Source of the DNA: Sulfitobacter sp. DFL-14
Lineage (GTDB): Bacteria > Pseudomonadota > Alphaproteobacteria > Rhodobacterales > Rhodobacteraceae
Assembly: GCF_003335585.1 (NCBI RefSeq)
Contig: NZ_QBFD01000015.1
Coordinates: 942,510-1,006,509, forward strand
DNA length: 64,000 nt
Direction: 5' to 3'
Shown in pieces: positions 42,089-50,728 of the stretch. Position 1 is the stretch's first letter. Every line of letters begins with the position of its first letter. The position numbers were made by a program, and so were the translations under genes. The notes under the pieces are model-generated. The model had not been told where the DNA came from, searched no databases, and was given only the letters and a program-made list of their open reading frames with translations.

Positions 42089-42388
42089 ATGTCGAGCACC
42101 CCAACCCGGTCACGCTGCGACCTGCACGGTCCTTCGGAAACTGCCTTTGTCTGTCAGCATATCGCGCGCGGTCTTTTCCACCGCGAGCGCGTGGGATTCT
42201 ATTGGACAGACGAGGACCCCGACGATCCGAACCCGGACGCCTTGTGTGAGGCATGCGAAGAATGCCGGATCAAGGCGGGCGGTGCGTGGGTCGGATCGGC
42301 CGAAAAACATCAGCGGGTGAAAACCCTTTGCGCCGGCTGCGATCAGGTGGCGAAGACTTTCCACATGGGCGGCGATCCATGGTCCTGA
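42089..42388 (+). CDS. Small cysteine-rich protein, probable zinc-binding
   Basis: 99 residues. Cysteines occur as 'RCDLHGPSETAFVCQHIA', 'ALCEACEEC' and 'TLCAGCDQ', giving two possible zinc sites, with 'RVGFYWTDEDPDDPNPDA' between. I have a sense of similar short proteins (C-x2-HG...FVCQH...C-x2-CE...LC-x2-C) being widespread, but I cannot name a family. The start is ATG 42089 with GGAGT upstream at some distance. It is a real gene in my view because the cysteine pairs are so regular. The role is unknown. Confidence 0.6.
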   Translation: MSSTPTRSRCDLHGPSETAFVCQHIARGLFHRERVGFYWTDEDPDDPNPDALCEACEECRIKAGGAWVGSAEKHQRVKTLCAGCDQVAKTFHMGGDPWS

Positions 42389-42469
42389 CCTCTGCATCCA
42401 TCCGGGCGATCGATTCCCACAGCGCCCACGCCATCGAACAGGGCCGGGACCTTCCCGTTAGGGTTTCCG

Positions 42470-42543
42470 TCACTGGGCATCAGCCGCTAGCCGGCTTTTC
42501 AGCTCCTCGAGAAATCCCTCGCTATCCTTTTGCCACCGCTCGA
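42470..42543 (-). pseudogene. C-terminal fragment of a SRPBCC/AHSA1-like gene
   Basis: The reverse strand reads 'ERWQKDSEGFLEELKSRLAA' before a stop at 42470, like the closing helix of an AHSA1 protein. The match ends near 42543, where a forward-strand NmrA fragment begins. Only about 24 residues remain, so this is tentative. Confidence 0.3.
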
Positions 42544-42544
42544 G

Positions 42545-42976
42545 AATTCCGTCGGGGGGAATACCGCGGGTGCATTCGTCAACGAGGCCGACATCGCGGC
42601 GGTGACGCTGCGCGCGCTTGACGATCCGCAAGCGGAGAACCGAAGAATCCGGATCACGCAGAATACGATGACTCAAAAGGAGATCGTCGATCTGTGGAAG
42701 CGAATGAGCGGCGAGCAGGTCCGGGTCGTTCCCGTCGCGGCGGAGGAGCTGGACGCCATGATCGACAGCTTCAATGACGCCAAAGATGAACCTGTGAAGA
42801 ATGCTCTTCAGCTTATGCGTGTCATGTGGGTGCGCGGCGAAGCGCTCAGATTCCACCCGGAGGTCGCAGAAGCACAGGACCTGTATCCCGATCTCAGGTT
42901 TCGGTCAGTCGAAGACCACTTCCGGAGCCTTCTCGATACTTCAGCCCGTCAATGGAAAGGACAGACCAATGCGTAA
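42545..42976 (+). pseudogene. 5'-truncated NmrA-family NAD(P)-binding protein
   Basis: The frame encodes the C-terminal half of an NmrA/isoflavone-reductase-like protein: 'FVNEADIAAVTLRALDDPQA' followed by 'ENRRIRITQNTMTQKEIVDL'. The N-terminal Rossmann nucleotide motif and about 150 residues are missing, and no homologous start exists. The last bases overlap the start of the next gene by 8 bases, so the original operon with the RibD-C gene is still visible. Confidence 0.75.
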
Positions 42977-43565
42977 GATCATCGCAACCATGTGGACTTC
43001 GCTGGACGGATTTGTAGCCGGACCGGATGACGAGATGGATTGGGTACGTCTGGACGAGCAGATGATGGCCTACGAGCAAACGCTCGTCGATGAAGCCGAT
43101 ATTCTGATGCTGGGGCGCATAACCTTCGGTGACTTCGCAGGACATTGGCCGCTGCTGGCGAACGAGCCCAGGCCTGAGTCTGGCGATATTTCGACGGTCT
43201 ATGAGATGCAGCGCGCCTACGCGCGACGGATCGATGCCATGAGAAAGGTAGTGGTCTCAACTTCGGGCGAAGTGGCCGACTGGCGCAACAGCGATGTTCT
43301 GCCGACTATCTCCAGGAAGCTCATTGAACAGCTGAAGCGCGAGCCAGGCGGCAACATTGTCATCTACGGGAGTGTCAGCGTCATCAATGCGCTGTCCGCG
43401 CTCAATCTCGTTGACGAATACCACCTGCTTTTGCATCCGATTGTCCTGAGAAAAGGCAGGCCCCTGTTCGATAACCCCGTGAAGCTGGAGTTGAAGTCCG
43501 CAGAGCCGCTCAATTCCGGGGTCGTTTTGGCCAGGTACGAAGCCCGCGACGATGGAGCTCGCTAA
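42969..43565 (+). CDS. Dihydrofolate-reductase-like (RibD C-terminal domain) protein
   Basis: 198 residues from ATG 42969 with GAAAGGA ahead. 'MRKIIATMWTSLDGFVAGPD', 'ADILMLGRITFGDFAGHWP' and 'GNIVIYGSVSVINALSALNLVDEYHLLLHPIVLRKGRPLF' define the RibD-C reductase family. It overlaps the truncated NmrA gene. The sequence is clearly different from the 41287-41946 relative, so this is not a recent duplication. Confidence 0.9.
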   Translation: MRKIIATMWTSLDGFVAGPDDEMDWVRLDEQMMAYEQTLVDEADILMLGRITFGDFAGHWPLLANEPRPESGDISTVYEMQRAYARRIDAMRKVVVSTSGEVADWRNSDVLPTISRKLIEQLKREPGGNIVIYGSVSVINALSALNLVDEYHLLLHPIVLRKGRPLFDNPVKLELKSAEPLNSGVVLARYEARDDGAR

Positions 43566-43642
43566 ACCATCTGCCCTCAGTCCACGCGGTTGCGGTATTG
43601 CGGTACTGTCGTATCAATTCAGCCGATGGCTCCTTCAACAGA

Positions 43643-44542
43643 TCAAGGGACAGGCAGTCCCTTGACGAACTCCGCAATGTGATCCGCGACGGTCGGAGCG
43701 GCGGCATCCGCGATAATGTGGCCCATTCCGTCGATCACGCCGATCGGAGCGCCTCCCAGGGCCGCCGCTGTGCTTTCAGCATGCACCAGCGGAAACCATG
43801 GATCCTCGCGACCGTGAAGTACGAGGGCTGGCAGTTCGACCGTGCGCAGCAACTCCCGTCTGTCGCCGGTATTGATGGCCGCCGTCATTTGTCGCTCAGC
43901 TGCGTTCGCGTCCTGGACGGCCATGTCCGCCGTCACCCTTGCGGCAACCTCCGCGTCCGGCATCTTGTCGGCTTCGCCTTCGTAAATGCGATAGAAGCGT
44001 GCAAGCTGATCGGCCATCGGTGCGTCTGGATCTTCCGGCGACTCTGACATCGCCGCCATTGCCGGGCCGAAAGGCAGCCCCGGTTCCCCGGACGTCGCGG
44101 ATAACGAGATCAGGGACAGAACCCGCTCGGGATGCTCCGCGGCAAGGACCTGGGCGATCATGCCTCCAAGCGAGTGTCCGGCGACATGTGCGCGCGCGAC
44201 CCCGGCCGCGTCGAGGACGGCAATCGCATCATCTGCCATGTCGGAAAGATCATACGCAGCGGACCCGGTTTCACTCAGCACGGTGCTCTGACCGGAATCG
44301 CGATTGTCGAAAAGAATGACGCGAAACCCTTTGGCAACCAGCGCCATCGCCAACCCATCGTTTTCCGGCCGGGTTGCGACGCCCTGGCCGTTGATGACAA
44401 CAATCGGAATTCCGGCTTCGGGGCCATGTAACCAATAGGCGAGGTCCACCGCACCGCTTCTGGCGATGTCGACGCGTTCCTGCGCCGCAGCAGGGGTCAG
44501 CCATAGCAAGGCGGCAAGCGCTGCAAATGAAGTCCGTATCAT
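43643..44542 (-). CDS. Exported alpha/beta hydrolase
   Basis: 299 residues with a signal peptide (about 1-20, ending PAAAQE). Catalytic elements are GHSLGGMIAQ (Ser near 127), 'LHGREDPWFP' (Asp) and 'GMGHIIAD' (His). It resembles TetX/haloperoxidase-like alpha/beta hydrolases. It converges with the RibD-C gene with 77 bases between. Substrate unknown; periplasmic location follows from the signal peptide. Confidence 0.87.
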   Translation of the reverse strand: MIRTSFAALAALLWLTPAAAQERVDIARSGAVDLAYWLHGPEAGIPIVVINGQGVATRPENDGLAMALVAKGFRVILFDNRDSGQSTVLSETGSAAYDLSDMADDAIAVLDAAGVARAHVAGHSLGGMIAQVLAAEHPERVLSLISLSATSGEPGLPFGPAMAAMSESPEDPDAPMADQLARFYRIYEGEADKMPDAEVAARVTADMAVQDANAAERQMTAAINTGDRRELLRTVELPALVLHGREDPWFPLVHAESTAAALGGAPIGVIDGMGHIIADAAAPTVADHIAEFVKGLPVP

Positions 44543-44655
44543 GATCTTTCTCCTATTCTAGTATTCGATTGACTAACGCTCCGCCACGCCAACGCATAAC
44601 TGCCAGACACTCTGGCCTCGCTGTCGCAATCGCAGCCCCATAACACCGCAACGAC

Positions 44656-45111
44656 TCAGCGCCGCCCGCGAAGGTATTTTCCGATTGCTCCCAGCATCCC
44701 TTCCCAGCCGGACTGATGGCCTGCCACGTCATCCTGCCCATCAAAATAGAGGCCCTGTTCAATCAGCCTCATCCGCGTTCCGTCCTTCATCGCCTCGAAG
44801 GTGATGACGACCGTGCCTGCAAAGGTCAGCCGGTTGGCGCACTTGAGGGACGTTGCGTAAACAATCCGCTGGTCGGGCTCGATCTGCAGGTAGCGGTTTT
44901 CGTTAATGTATTGCGGGCCGCCCTTGGGGCCGAAGCGACAAACGTCGGTGTCGCCGACGGTGAAGCGGAACTGTTCAAAGCTCATTTCCCAGCTCTCTCC
45001 AGGATCACCCCATGTCCGCTGCGCGTCTTCGCTCGACCAGGCGGAGTAAACGTCTGCAACCGGCTGGTCATATTCCTTTGTCAGGTCAACGGTGCCCTCT
45101 ACGATGCTCAT
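44656..45111 (-). CDS. SRPBCC (AHSA1-like) domain protein
   Basis: 151 residues from ATG 45111, which has GAAAGGA upstream; a longer start lies outside the fold. 'KEYDQPVADVYSAWSSEDAQRTWG', 'YLQIEPDQRIVYATSLK', 'VVITFEAMKDGTRMRLIEQG' and 'GHQSGWEGMLGAIGKYL' fit the AHSA1 Bet v1-like fold. It is divergent from the GlxA-type regulator, which probably controls it. Confidence 0.88.
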   Translation of the reverse strand: MSIVEGTVDLTKEYDQPVADVYSAWSSEDAQRTWGDPGESWEMSFEQFRFTVGDTDVCRFGPKGGPQYINENRYLQIEPDQRIVYATSLKCANRLTFAGTVVITFEAMKDGTRMRLIEQGLYFDGQDDVAGHQSGWEGMLGAIGKYLRGRR

Positions 45112-45224
45112 GTCAGTGTCCTTTCGTGACATTGTTTCCGATGTGAGCCGAGATTGGGCTAAATCGGCTTCGAAAGTTAGTGTCAGACTCGACAGTTTCG
45201 GGGCATTTGTGCCAAAATCTAAGA

Positions 45225-46235
45225 ATGCCGATACGTCACCGCCCCACAGAACCGCTTCGTGTTTCGATCCTGAGCCTGCCGGAAAGCGGGACGATGGCCG
45301 CCTTTGGCCTACACGAAGTCCTCGCTGACACGGGGACAAACGACAAGGCGCTGTCCCGCCCAATTCACCCGACACTGGTGGCGCGCCGCTGCGGGACGTA
45401 CCGGTCCAGCACCGGGTTGCAGGTCACACCTGACGACGGCCTGAGCGGGAAATGCGCCGACGTCATCATCATCTGCGATATTCACCTGAACCAGGATGAT
45501 GTGCTCGAAAACCGGTGGCCTGAAGAAATCGAATGGGTCCATCGCCACGTCGATCATGGCTCGCTCATCTGCTCGACGTGTAGCGGGGCCGTGCTATTAG
45601 CCGAAGCGGGCTTGTTAGACGGCGCCGAGGCCGCATCGCATTGGACCATGGCCGACCTGTTCCGCGACCGCTATCCAACCATCAAGTTCCGACCCGAGCG
45701 AATCCTGTGCGACAGTGGACACAACGGCCAACTGATCACTACGGGCGGCGCTTCCTCCTGGCAGGATCTCGCGCTGTACTTGATCGGGCGTTTCTGTGGC
45801 CCGGAAGAAGCTGCCCGCGTCGCACGCCTGTTTCTGCTCGGCGACAGGGGCTACGGGCAGTTGCCCTTCGCATCCATGGCACGGCCACGCCAACATACTG
45901 ATGCCGTCATATCAAAGATCCAGGAATGGCTCGTCGATCACTATGACACCCCGGCACCTGTGACTGTCATGGTCGATCGCTCGGGCCTGTCAGAACGTAG
46001 CTTTAAGCGCCGATTTTCTGCTGCCACCGGGTATACACCTGTTGAATACGTTCAAGCGCTTAGGATCGAGGAAGCCAAGCAGATGCTCGAGACCGATGAT
46101 ATGGGCATCGACGAAATCTCCGCTGCTGTGGGCTATGAAGACCCGACATTCTTTCGCAGGCTGTTCAAACGCCGTGCCGGTGTGACCCCCGCTCAGTACC
46201 GCCAGCGCAACCGCATTCGTGGTCTGCTCGTCTGA
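45225..46235 (+). CDS. GlxA-family transcriptional regulator (DJ-1/PfpI plus AraC HTH)
   Basis: 336 residues from ATG 45225 (MPIRHRPTEPLRVSIL). The N-terminal DJ-1/PfpI-like domain (about 12-200) holds 'ICSTCSGAVLLAEAGLLDG' with the Cys elbow, and 'TTGGASSWQDLALYLI'. The C-terminal AraC HTH domain has 'VTVMVDRSGLSERSFKRRFSAATGYTPVEYVQALRIEEAKQ' and 'DEISAAVGYEDPTFFRRLFKRR'. It faces the SRPBCC gene. The first codons are not certain because there is no strong ribosome binding site. Confidence 0.92.
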   Translation: MPIRHRPTEPLRVSILSLPESGTMAAFGLHEVLADTGTNDKALSRPIHPTLVARRCGTYRSSTGLQVTPDDGLSGKCADVIIICDIHLNQDDVLENRWPEEIEWVHRHVDHGSLICSTCSGAVLLAEAGLLDGAEAASHWTMADLFRDRYPTIKFRPERILCDSGHNGQLITTGGASSWQDLALYLIGRFCGPEEAARVARLFLLGDRGYGQLPFASMARPRQHTDAVISKIQEWLVDHYDTPAPVTVMVDRSGLSERSFKRRFSAATGYTPVEYVQALRIEEAKQMLETDDMGIDEISAAVGYEDPTFFRRLFKRRAGVTPAQYRQRNRIRGLLV

Positions 46236-46406
46236 TGGCCTATATACCCCGAAAGCGATGAAGCATCGGAGCGGGCGTGGCGGTATGAAGTTGCGTTCAG
46301 TTGATAGCGGCGGGGACGGAAGAGCAAGTTGATCTGGTCATGTGCAGCCAAAAACCTCTGTGCCTGCCAGTGGGGCACTTCGATGGGAGTGGGCCTAACG
46401 TGGGGG

Positions 46407-47252
46407 TCATATTTGGACCCGGGGGACCGGCAGGCCCGTGCAGCCCGGATCAAGAGCGAACGTTTGACCGTCCGCTGCTGCGCGATCCTTCAGCCCCTCC
46501 CATGCGCTCGTGACGAACATCTGGTCCAATTCGGCGCCCCCGAAACAGGGACAGGTGAGATTCCGCGCGGGCAGGTCGATCACCCGGTCCACGCGACCAT
46601 CCCGCAGATACCGCACAACCCTGCCCGCGCCCCATTGCGCAACCCAAAGTGCGCCTTGGGCATCGACGACCGCGCCATCGGGGTATTTGGCTTCGCTGCG
46701 CAGGTCAACGAAAACCTCTGACGCGGCGGCGGGCCAGCCCTGTGCATCAAGCGCGACTGTCCAAATACGTTGACGAGGCGTATCGGCGTAATAGGCGCGG
46801 CGACCGTCTGGCGCGAAACAAATAGCGTTCGGAATGGTGATCTCCGGAAACAGCTGTTCCAGTTTGCCATCGAAATAGCGATAGATCGCGCCCGCCCGCG
46901 GCTGGGCCGCCTTCCCCATGGTCCCAATCCAGAATCCCCCCATCGGATCGGCACGGCCATCGTTTGACCGGGTTTCGGGCGTGTCGGCTTCGAGGCTGAC
47001 CAACAAGGCACGCGATCCGGTCGCCAGATCGAACCGGAACAGCCCGTTCTCAGTTGCGATCAGCAGGCGCTCGCGGTCAATCCATCCGGCGGCCGAGGCA
47101 TTTTCTCCCATCTCCCATGACACCTGTCGGTCAGGCCCGCGTGACAGCATGCGGTTGCCAAGGATGTCGAACCAGAACAGCTGTTGCCGCTCGGGATGCC
47201 AGAACGGTCCTTCGCCCAGCTCGCAGGCGCGGTCGTCGAAGATATCGGTCAT
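46407..47252 (-). CDS. SMP-30/gluconolactonase-family sugar lactonase
   Basis: 281 residues, a six-bladed beta-propeller. Metal ligands are in 'ELGEGPFWHPE' (Glu), 'RSNDGRADPMGGFWIGTM' (Asn/Asp), 'IPNAICFAPDG' (Asn) and 'YPDGAVVDAQG' (Asp). It opens the aldonolactone ring made by the sugar 1-dehydrogenase of the same operon (54908-55870). It overlaps dgoA by 4 bases and is the last gene of the sugar locus. Confidence 0.92.
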   Translation of the reverse strand: MTDIFDDRACELGEGPFWHPERQQLFWFDILGNRMLSRGPDRQVSWEMGENASAAGWIDRERLLIATENGLFRFDLATGSRALLVSLEADTPETRSNDGRADPMGGFWIGTMGKAAQPRAGAIYRYFDGKLEQLFPEITIPNAICFAPDGRRAYYADTPRQRIWTVALDAQGWPAAASEVFVDLRSEAKYPDGAVVDAQGALWVAQWGAGRVVRYLRDGRVDRVIDLPARNLTCPCFGGAELDQMFVTSAWEGLKDRAAADGQTFALDPGCTGLPVPRVQI

Positions 47253-47851
47253 GCCATGGCCTCATCATAGGCCGCGACGATCCGCGCGGCATTTTCGGCA
47301 ACCTCCGGAACTGTGTTTCCCGGTCGGTAGAGCGCCGTTCCCACACCAAACCCCGAGATACCCGCCTTTGCCCAGTCCGCAAAATTGTCCGGACCCGCAC
47401 CGCCCACGGCCAGCACCTTTGTTCCGGGGGGCAGGACCGCCCGTATTACTGCGAGTCCGGAAGAACCGATCAGAGAGCCCGGAAAAAGTTTAATCTCATC
47501 CGCGCCTGCGCGCAGGGCGGCAAAACATTCACTCGGTGTCATCGCGCCGGGGCACGAGGTCATGCCTTGGCGCTTGGTCTCGGTGATCACGGCGGCATTG
47601 GTGTCCGGTGAAACGATCAGCCGCCCACCCGCTTGCGCCACCAACAGCACCTGCGCAGGGTCGAGCACCGTTCCCGCCCCGATCTCCGCCTCGGAGCCGA
47701 AGGCCATGGACAGCCGTGTGATGCTGTCCAGCGGATCGGGTGAATTCAGCGGCACCTCGATACGGGTGATCCCGGCAGCGATCAAAGCCTCGCCGATCTT
47801 TTCAACCTCCACCGGGGTTACCCCGCGCAGGATTGCGACGATCTCTCTCAT
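47249..47851 (-). CDS. dgoA: 2-dehydro-3-deoxy-6-phosphogalactonate aldolase
   Basis: 200 residues of the KDPG/KDPGal aldolase family: 'IVAILRGVTPVEVEKIGEALIAAGITRIEVPLNS', the 'GAGTVLDPAQV' loop, Schiff-base Lys in 'EIKLFPGSLIG', and 'AVGGAGPDNFADWAKAG'. The overlap with a DgoK-type kinase shows the galactonate (not gluconate) version. It splits KDPGal to pyruvate and glyceraldehyde-3-phosphate. Confidence 0.92.
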   Translation of the reverse strand: MREIVAILRGVTPVEVEKIGEALIAAGITRIEVPLNSPDPLDSITRLSMAFGSEAEIGAGTVLDPAQVLLVAQAGGRLIVSPDTNAAVITETKRQGMTSCPGAMTPSECFAALRAGADEIKLFPGSLIGSSGLAVIRAVLPPGTKVLAVGGAGPDNFADWAKAGISGFGVGTALYRPGNTVPEVAENAARIVAAYDEAMA

Positions 47852-48744
47852 TGGGGCTCCTCCCTATAGATCTCGAAAGCGGCGCGCAGGCCAGCGAGCG
47901 TCAGTTCGGCGGCGTCGAACCTCTCGGGCCTTTGCCCGGCAGCACGTAATGCCCGATGATAGAGGTCCGCGAGCGTCGCATCCCCGATCAATGCCACGGG
48001 GAGGTCCTGCCAGATGGGTCGCAGACCGGCGACTTCCTGTCCGATCAGTATTGCCGACAACCGTGCACGCGTCGCACCGGGGGCGGCCTGCGACAGAAGT
48101 CCGGCAGCACGCAGACCGAACAGGTCGGCGGCCAACGCGGTCTGTGACACCACAGCACCGTTGACGGCCTCATCAAAAACCGCGTCGTCCCAACCGTCAC
48201 CTGTCAATCCGGCGAGGGTCGAGCGGGTGCTGAGCAGGTCGAACAGTTCACCTGTCATGGCGGACCGGAAACTCAGCACGCGGCCCTTGGCCAGGCGCAC
48301 CCACTTGGTATGAGTGCCGGGCAGGCAGATCACGCCGTTGTAGCCGGGATGTGCGGCCAGAAAGCCCGCGACCTGCGTCTCTTCGCCCCGCATCACATCG
48401 GACGGCGCGGATTGGCTAAGGCCGGGGATAATACGGACATTCAGGCGCGGGTCGCGGGTCGTGATCCTCTCGGGCCGGGTGATGGGTTCACAGGGTACGG
48501 CCTTGTAGGAGACCTCTTGCCAGCCGGCACTTGCCCCGGCCATGCCGCAGATCAAGACCTCGACCGGGCCCTCTTCGGGCAACAGCGCTGCGGCAGCGCG
48601 CAGGAAGGCGGGTTCAAATGCGTCGGGGGTCAGGCGGCTCATCCCCGCGTCCGATGTCGCTGCCCCCGTGACCTCTCCCCCTGCGTTCAGCGCCCAGACG
48701 CGCAGACGAGAGGTGCCCCAGTCCGCGACGATCCGGACCATCAT
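47848..48744 (-). CDS. dgoK: 2-dehydro-3-deoxygalactonokinase
   Basis: 298 residues. 'VRIVADWGTSRLRVWALN' begins the ASKHA-type kinase fold, with 'GMAGASAGWQEVSY' and 'CLPGTHTKWVRL' typical of DgoK. It phosphorylates 2-dehydro-3-deoxygalactonate for DgoA. Overlaps of 4 bases with both neighbours place it firmly in the operon. Confidence 0.93.
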   Translation of the reverse strand: MMVRIVADWGTSRLRVWALNAGGEVTGAATSDAGMSRLTPDAFEPAFLRAAAALLPEEGPVEVLICGMAGASAGWQEVSYKAVPCEPITRPERITTRDPRLNVRIIPGLSQSAPSDVMRGEETQVAGFLAAHPGYNGVICLPGTHTKWVRLAKGRVLSFRSAMTGELFDLLSTRSTLAGLTGDGWDDAVFDEAVNGAVVSQTALAADLFGLRAAGLLSQAAPGATRARLSAILIGQEVAGLRPIWQDLPVALIGDATLADLYHRALRAAGQRPERFDAAELTLAGLRAAFEIYREEPQ

Positions 48745-49706
48745 GCACCGGCCTTAGAGACGGTGACGCGCAACAGCCCCTTTTGCAGCAAGATAAAGGC
48801 CAGCAGCAGCAGGCCGATGATGATCTTGGTCCACCAGCTTGAGAGCGAGCCGTCGAAGACGATGTAGGTCTGGATCAGCCCCATGGTCAGCACCCCGATC
48901 AGCGTACCAAAGACAAATCCCGCCCCACCGGTCAACAGCGTGCCCCCGATCACGACCGCCGCGATGGCGGTTAGTTCGGTGCCAACGGTGGCCAGCGGAT
49001 AGCCCGAACTGGTGTAGACTGAAAACACGATACCCGAGAGCCCGGCCATCAACCCGGAAAAGGCATAGATCAGCACGGTGGTGCGCCCGACCTTGACGCC
49101 CATCAGGCGTGCGGCGGCCTCTCCTCCGCCCAGGGCGAATACCGATGCGCCGAACCGGGTGCGATGCGTGACGATCATGCCGACCGCCACGGTCAGCAGC
49201 ATGACCACGCCGATCAGGGTCAGCCGACCCTTGCCGGGCATCAGGACATAGGCATCATCCAAAAGGTCGTAAAAGACATGATTGATCGGCACGGAATCGA
49301 TTGTGAGCATGTAAGCCGCGCCGCGCGCCAGAAACATGCCCGCCAAGGTTACGATGAATGGCGGCATGGCCAGCGCATGGATCAGCCACCCCATGCCCGC
49401 GCCGAAGCTTGTGGAGACCACCAAAAGCAGGGCGAATACAATTATGGGATGCAGGCCCGTATCGCGCAACATTACCGCGATGAAGACACCAGAAAATGCG
49501 ATGACCGACCCAACCGAAAGGTCGATGCCCCCCGACAGGATCACGACTGTCATGCCGACAGCCACGATGCCGAGATAGGCGTTGTCGGTAAGCAGGTTCC
49601 CGACCACGCGGGTGGACAGCATGTAAGGAAACTGGATGACGCAGATCAAACAGGCCAGCAGGAATATCCCGATGGTCGCGGCCAGGGGAAAGAGGCGAGG
49701 ATTCAT
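48741..49706 (-). CDS. yjfF: Sugar ABC transporter permease (YjfF-like)
   Basis: 321 residues from ATG 49706, which overlaps the YtfT-like stop by 4 bases; a longer start has no support. Many membrane segments plus '[19 protein letters not shown]' and 'GGGEAAARLMGVKVGRT' are the BPD_transp_2 marks of ribose/galactofuranose-type permeases. With YtfT it forms a heteromeric channel. Confidence 0.92.
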   Translation of the reverse strand: MNPRLFPLAATIGIFLLACLICVIQFPYMLSTRVVGNLLTDNAYLGIVAVGMTVVILSGGIDLSVGSVIAFSGVFIAVMLRDTGLHPIIVFALLLVVSTSFGAGMGWLIHALAMPPFIVTLAGMFLARGAAYMLTIDSVPINHVFYDLLDDAYVLMPGKGRLTLIGVVMLLTVAVGMIVTHRTRFGASVFALGGGEAAARLMGVKVGRTTVLIYAFSGLMAGLSGIVFSVYTSSGYPLATVGTELTAIAAVVIGGTLLTGGAGFVFGTLIGVLTMGLIQTYIVFDGSLSSWWTKIIIGLLLLAFILLQKGLLRVTVSKAGA

Positions 49707-50728
49707 TGCCCGGTCTCCTTCATCGAGGCTACGGCGATTTCGCGGCGCCGTTGTGCCGCGCGGCGTAATCTGTGCCAATGTTGGCTCAGGTTCGGGCTTT
49801 GCAGTACCAGGATGATCAGCACGAGACCCGCCTTTATGACCAAATTATATTCCGACGGGAAGCCCGCCAGCAGGATGCCGGTGTCGATGGTCTGGATGAT
49901 CAGCGCGCCCAACAGCGAGGCTGCGATGGAAAAGCGCCCTCCCATCAGGGAGTTGCCGCCGATCACCACGGCAAGGATCGCATCGAGTTCCAGCCAGAGG
50001 CCCGCGTTGTTGGCATCTGCCCCACGAATGTCGGCGGTCGCCACGATCCCGGCCAACGCGGCACAAAGGCCCGATGCGACGTAGACCGCAATCAGCAGCA
50101 CCGTCGCATTGACCCCCGCAAGGGCCGAGGCCGCGCGGTTCACCCCGACGGCTTCGATCAGCATGCCAAGCGCCGAACGCCGCATCAGAAACGCCACGCC
50201 CGCAGCGGTCAGCAGCCAGAGCAGCGCCGGGGCAGGAATACCCATCAAATCGCCGGAGCCGAAGAAGGCCATGCCGTCGTGCGAGAAAGTCAGGATGCGC
50301 CCCTCTGTCACAAGTTGCGCGATTCCCCTGCCCGAAGTCATCAGAATCAACGTGGCGACGATAGGCTGAATGCCAAAGATCGCCACCAGCATCCCGTTCC
50401 ACAGTCCCGCCGCGACACCGGCCAAAAGGGCCAGCGCCAGCGCGCCTCCCAGACCGTAACCCTGCGTGATCGACCAGGCAGCAATCGCGCCAGTGATGGC
50501 CATGGTGGTTCCCACGCTCAGGTCGATGCCGCGTGTGGCGATGACAAGCGTCATACCGACGGCGAGCAACCCGATTGGCGCGCCGCGTTTCAGGATATCC
50601 ATGGTCGTACCGACGAGGCGGCCGTTGATCACCTCGATCCGCAGGAAGTCAGGGAAGAAAAGCGTGATCAACGCCACCAGCGCGGCCAGCGTCAGCAACT
50701 GCGGTGTCACGCGGCGCAGAGCGGTCAT
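49703..50728 (-). CDS. ytfT: Sugar ABC transporter permease (YtfT-like)
   Basis: 341 residues with about ten membrane segments, 'TLVIATRGIDLSVGTTMAITG' and 'AVGVNRAASALAGVNATVLL' in the cytoplasmic loop. It is the partner of YjfF in the galactofuranose-type importer. It overlaps the ytfR-like gene by 4 bases. Confidence 0.92.
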   Translation of the reverse strand: MTALRRVTPQLLTLAALVALITLFFPDFLRIEVINGRLVGTTMDILKRGAPIGLLAVGMTLVIATRGIDLSVGTTMAITGAIAAWSITQGYGLGGALALALLAGVAAGLWNGMLVAIFGIQPIVATLILMTSGRGIAQLVTEGRILTFSHDGMAFFGSGDLMGIPAPALLWLLTAAGVAFLMRRSALGMLIEAVGVNRAASALAGVNATVLLIAVYVASGLCAALAGIVATADIRGADANNAGLWLELDAILAVVIGGNSLMGGRFSIAASLLGALIIQTIDTGILLAGFPSEYNLVIKAGLVLIILVLQSPNLSQHWHRLRRAAQRRREIAVASMKETGQ

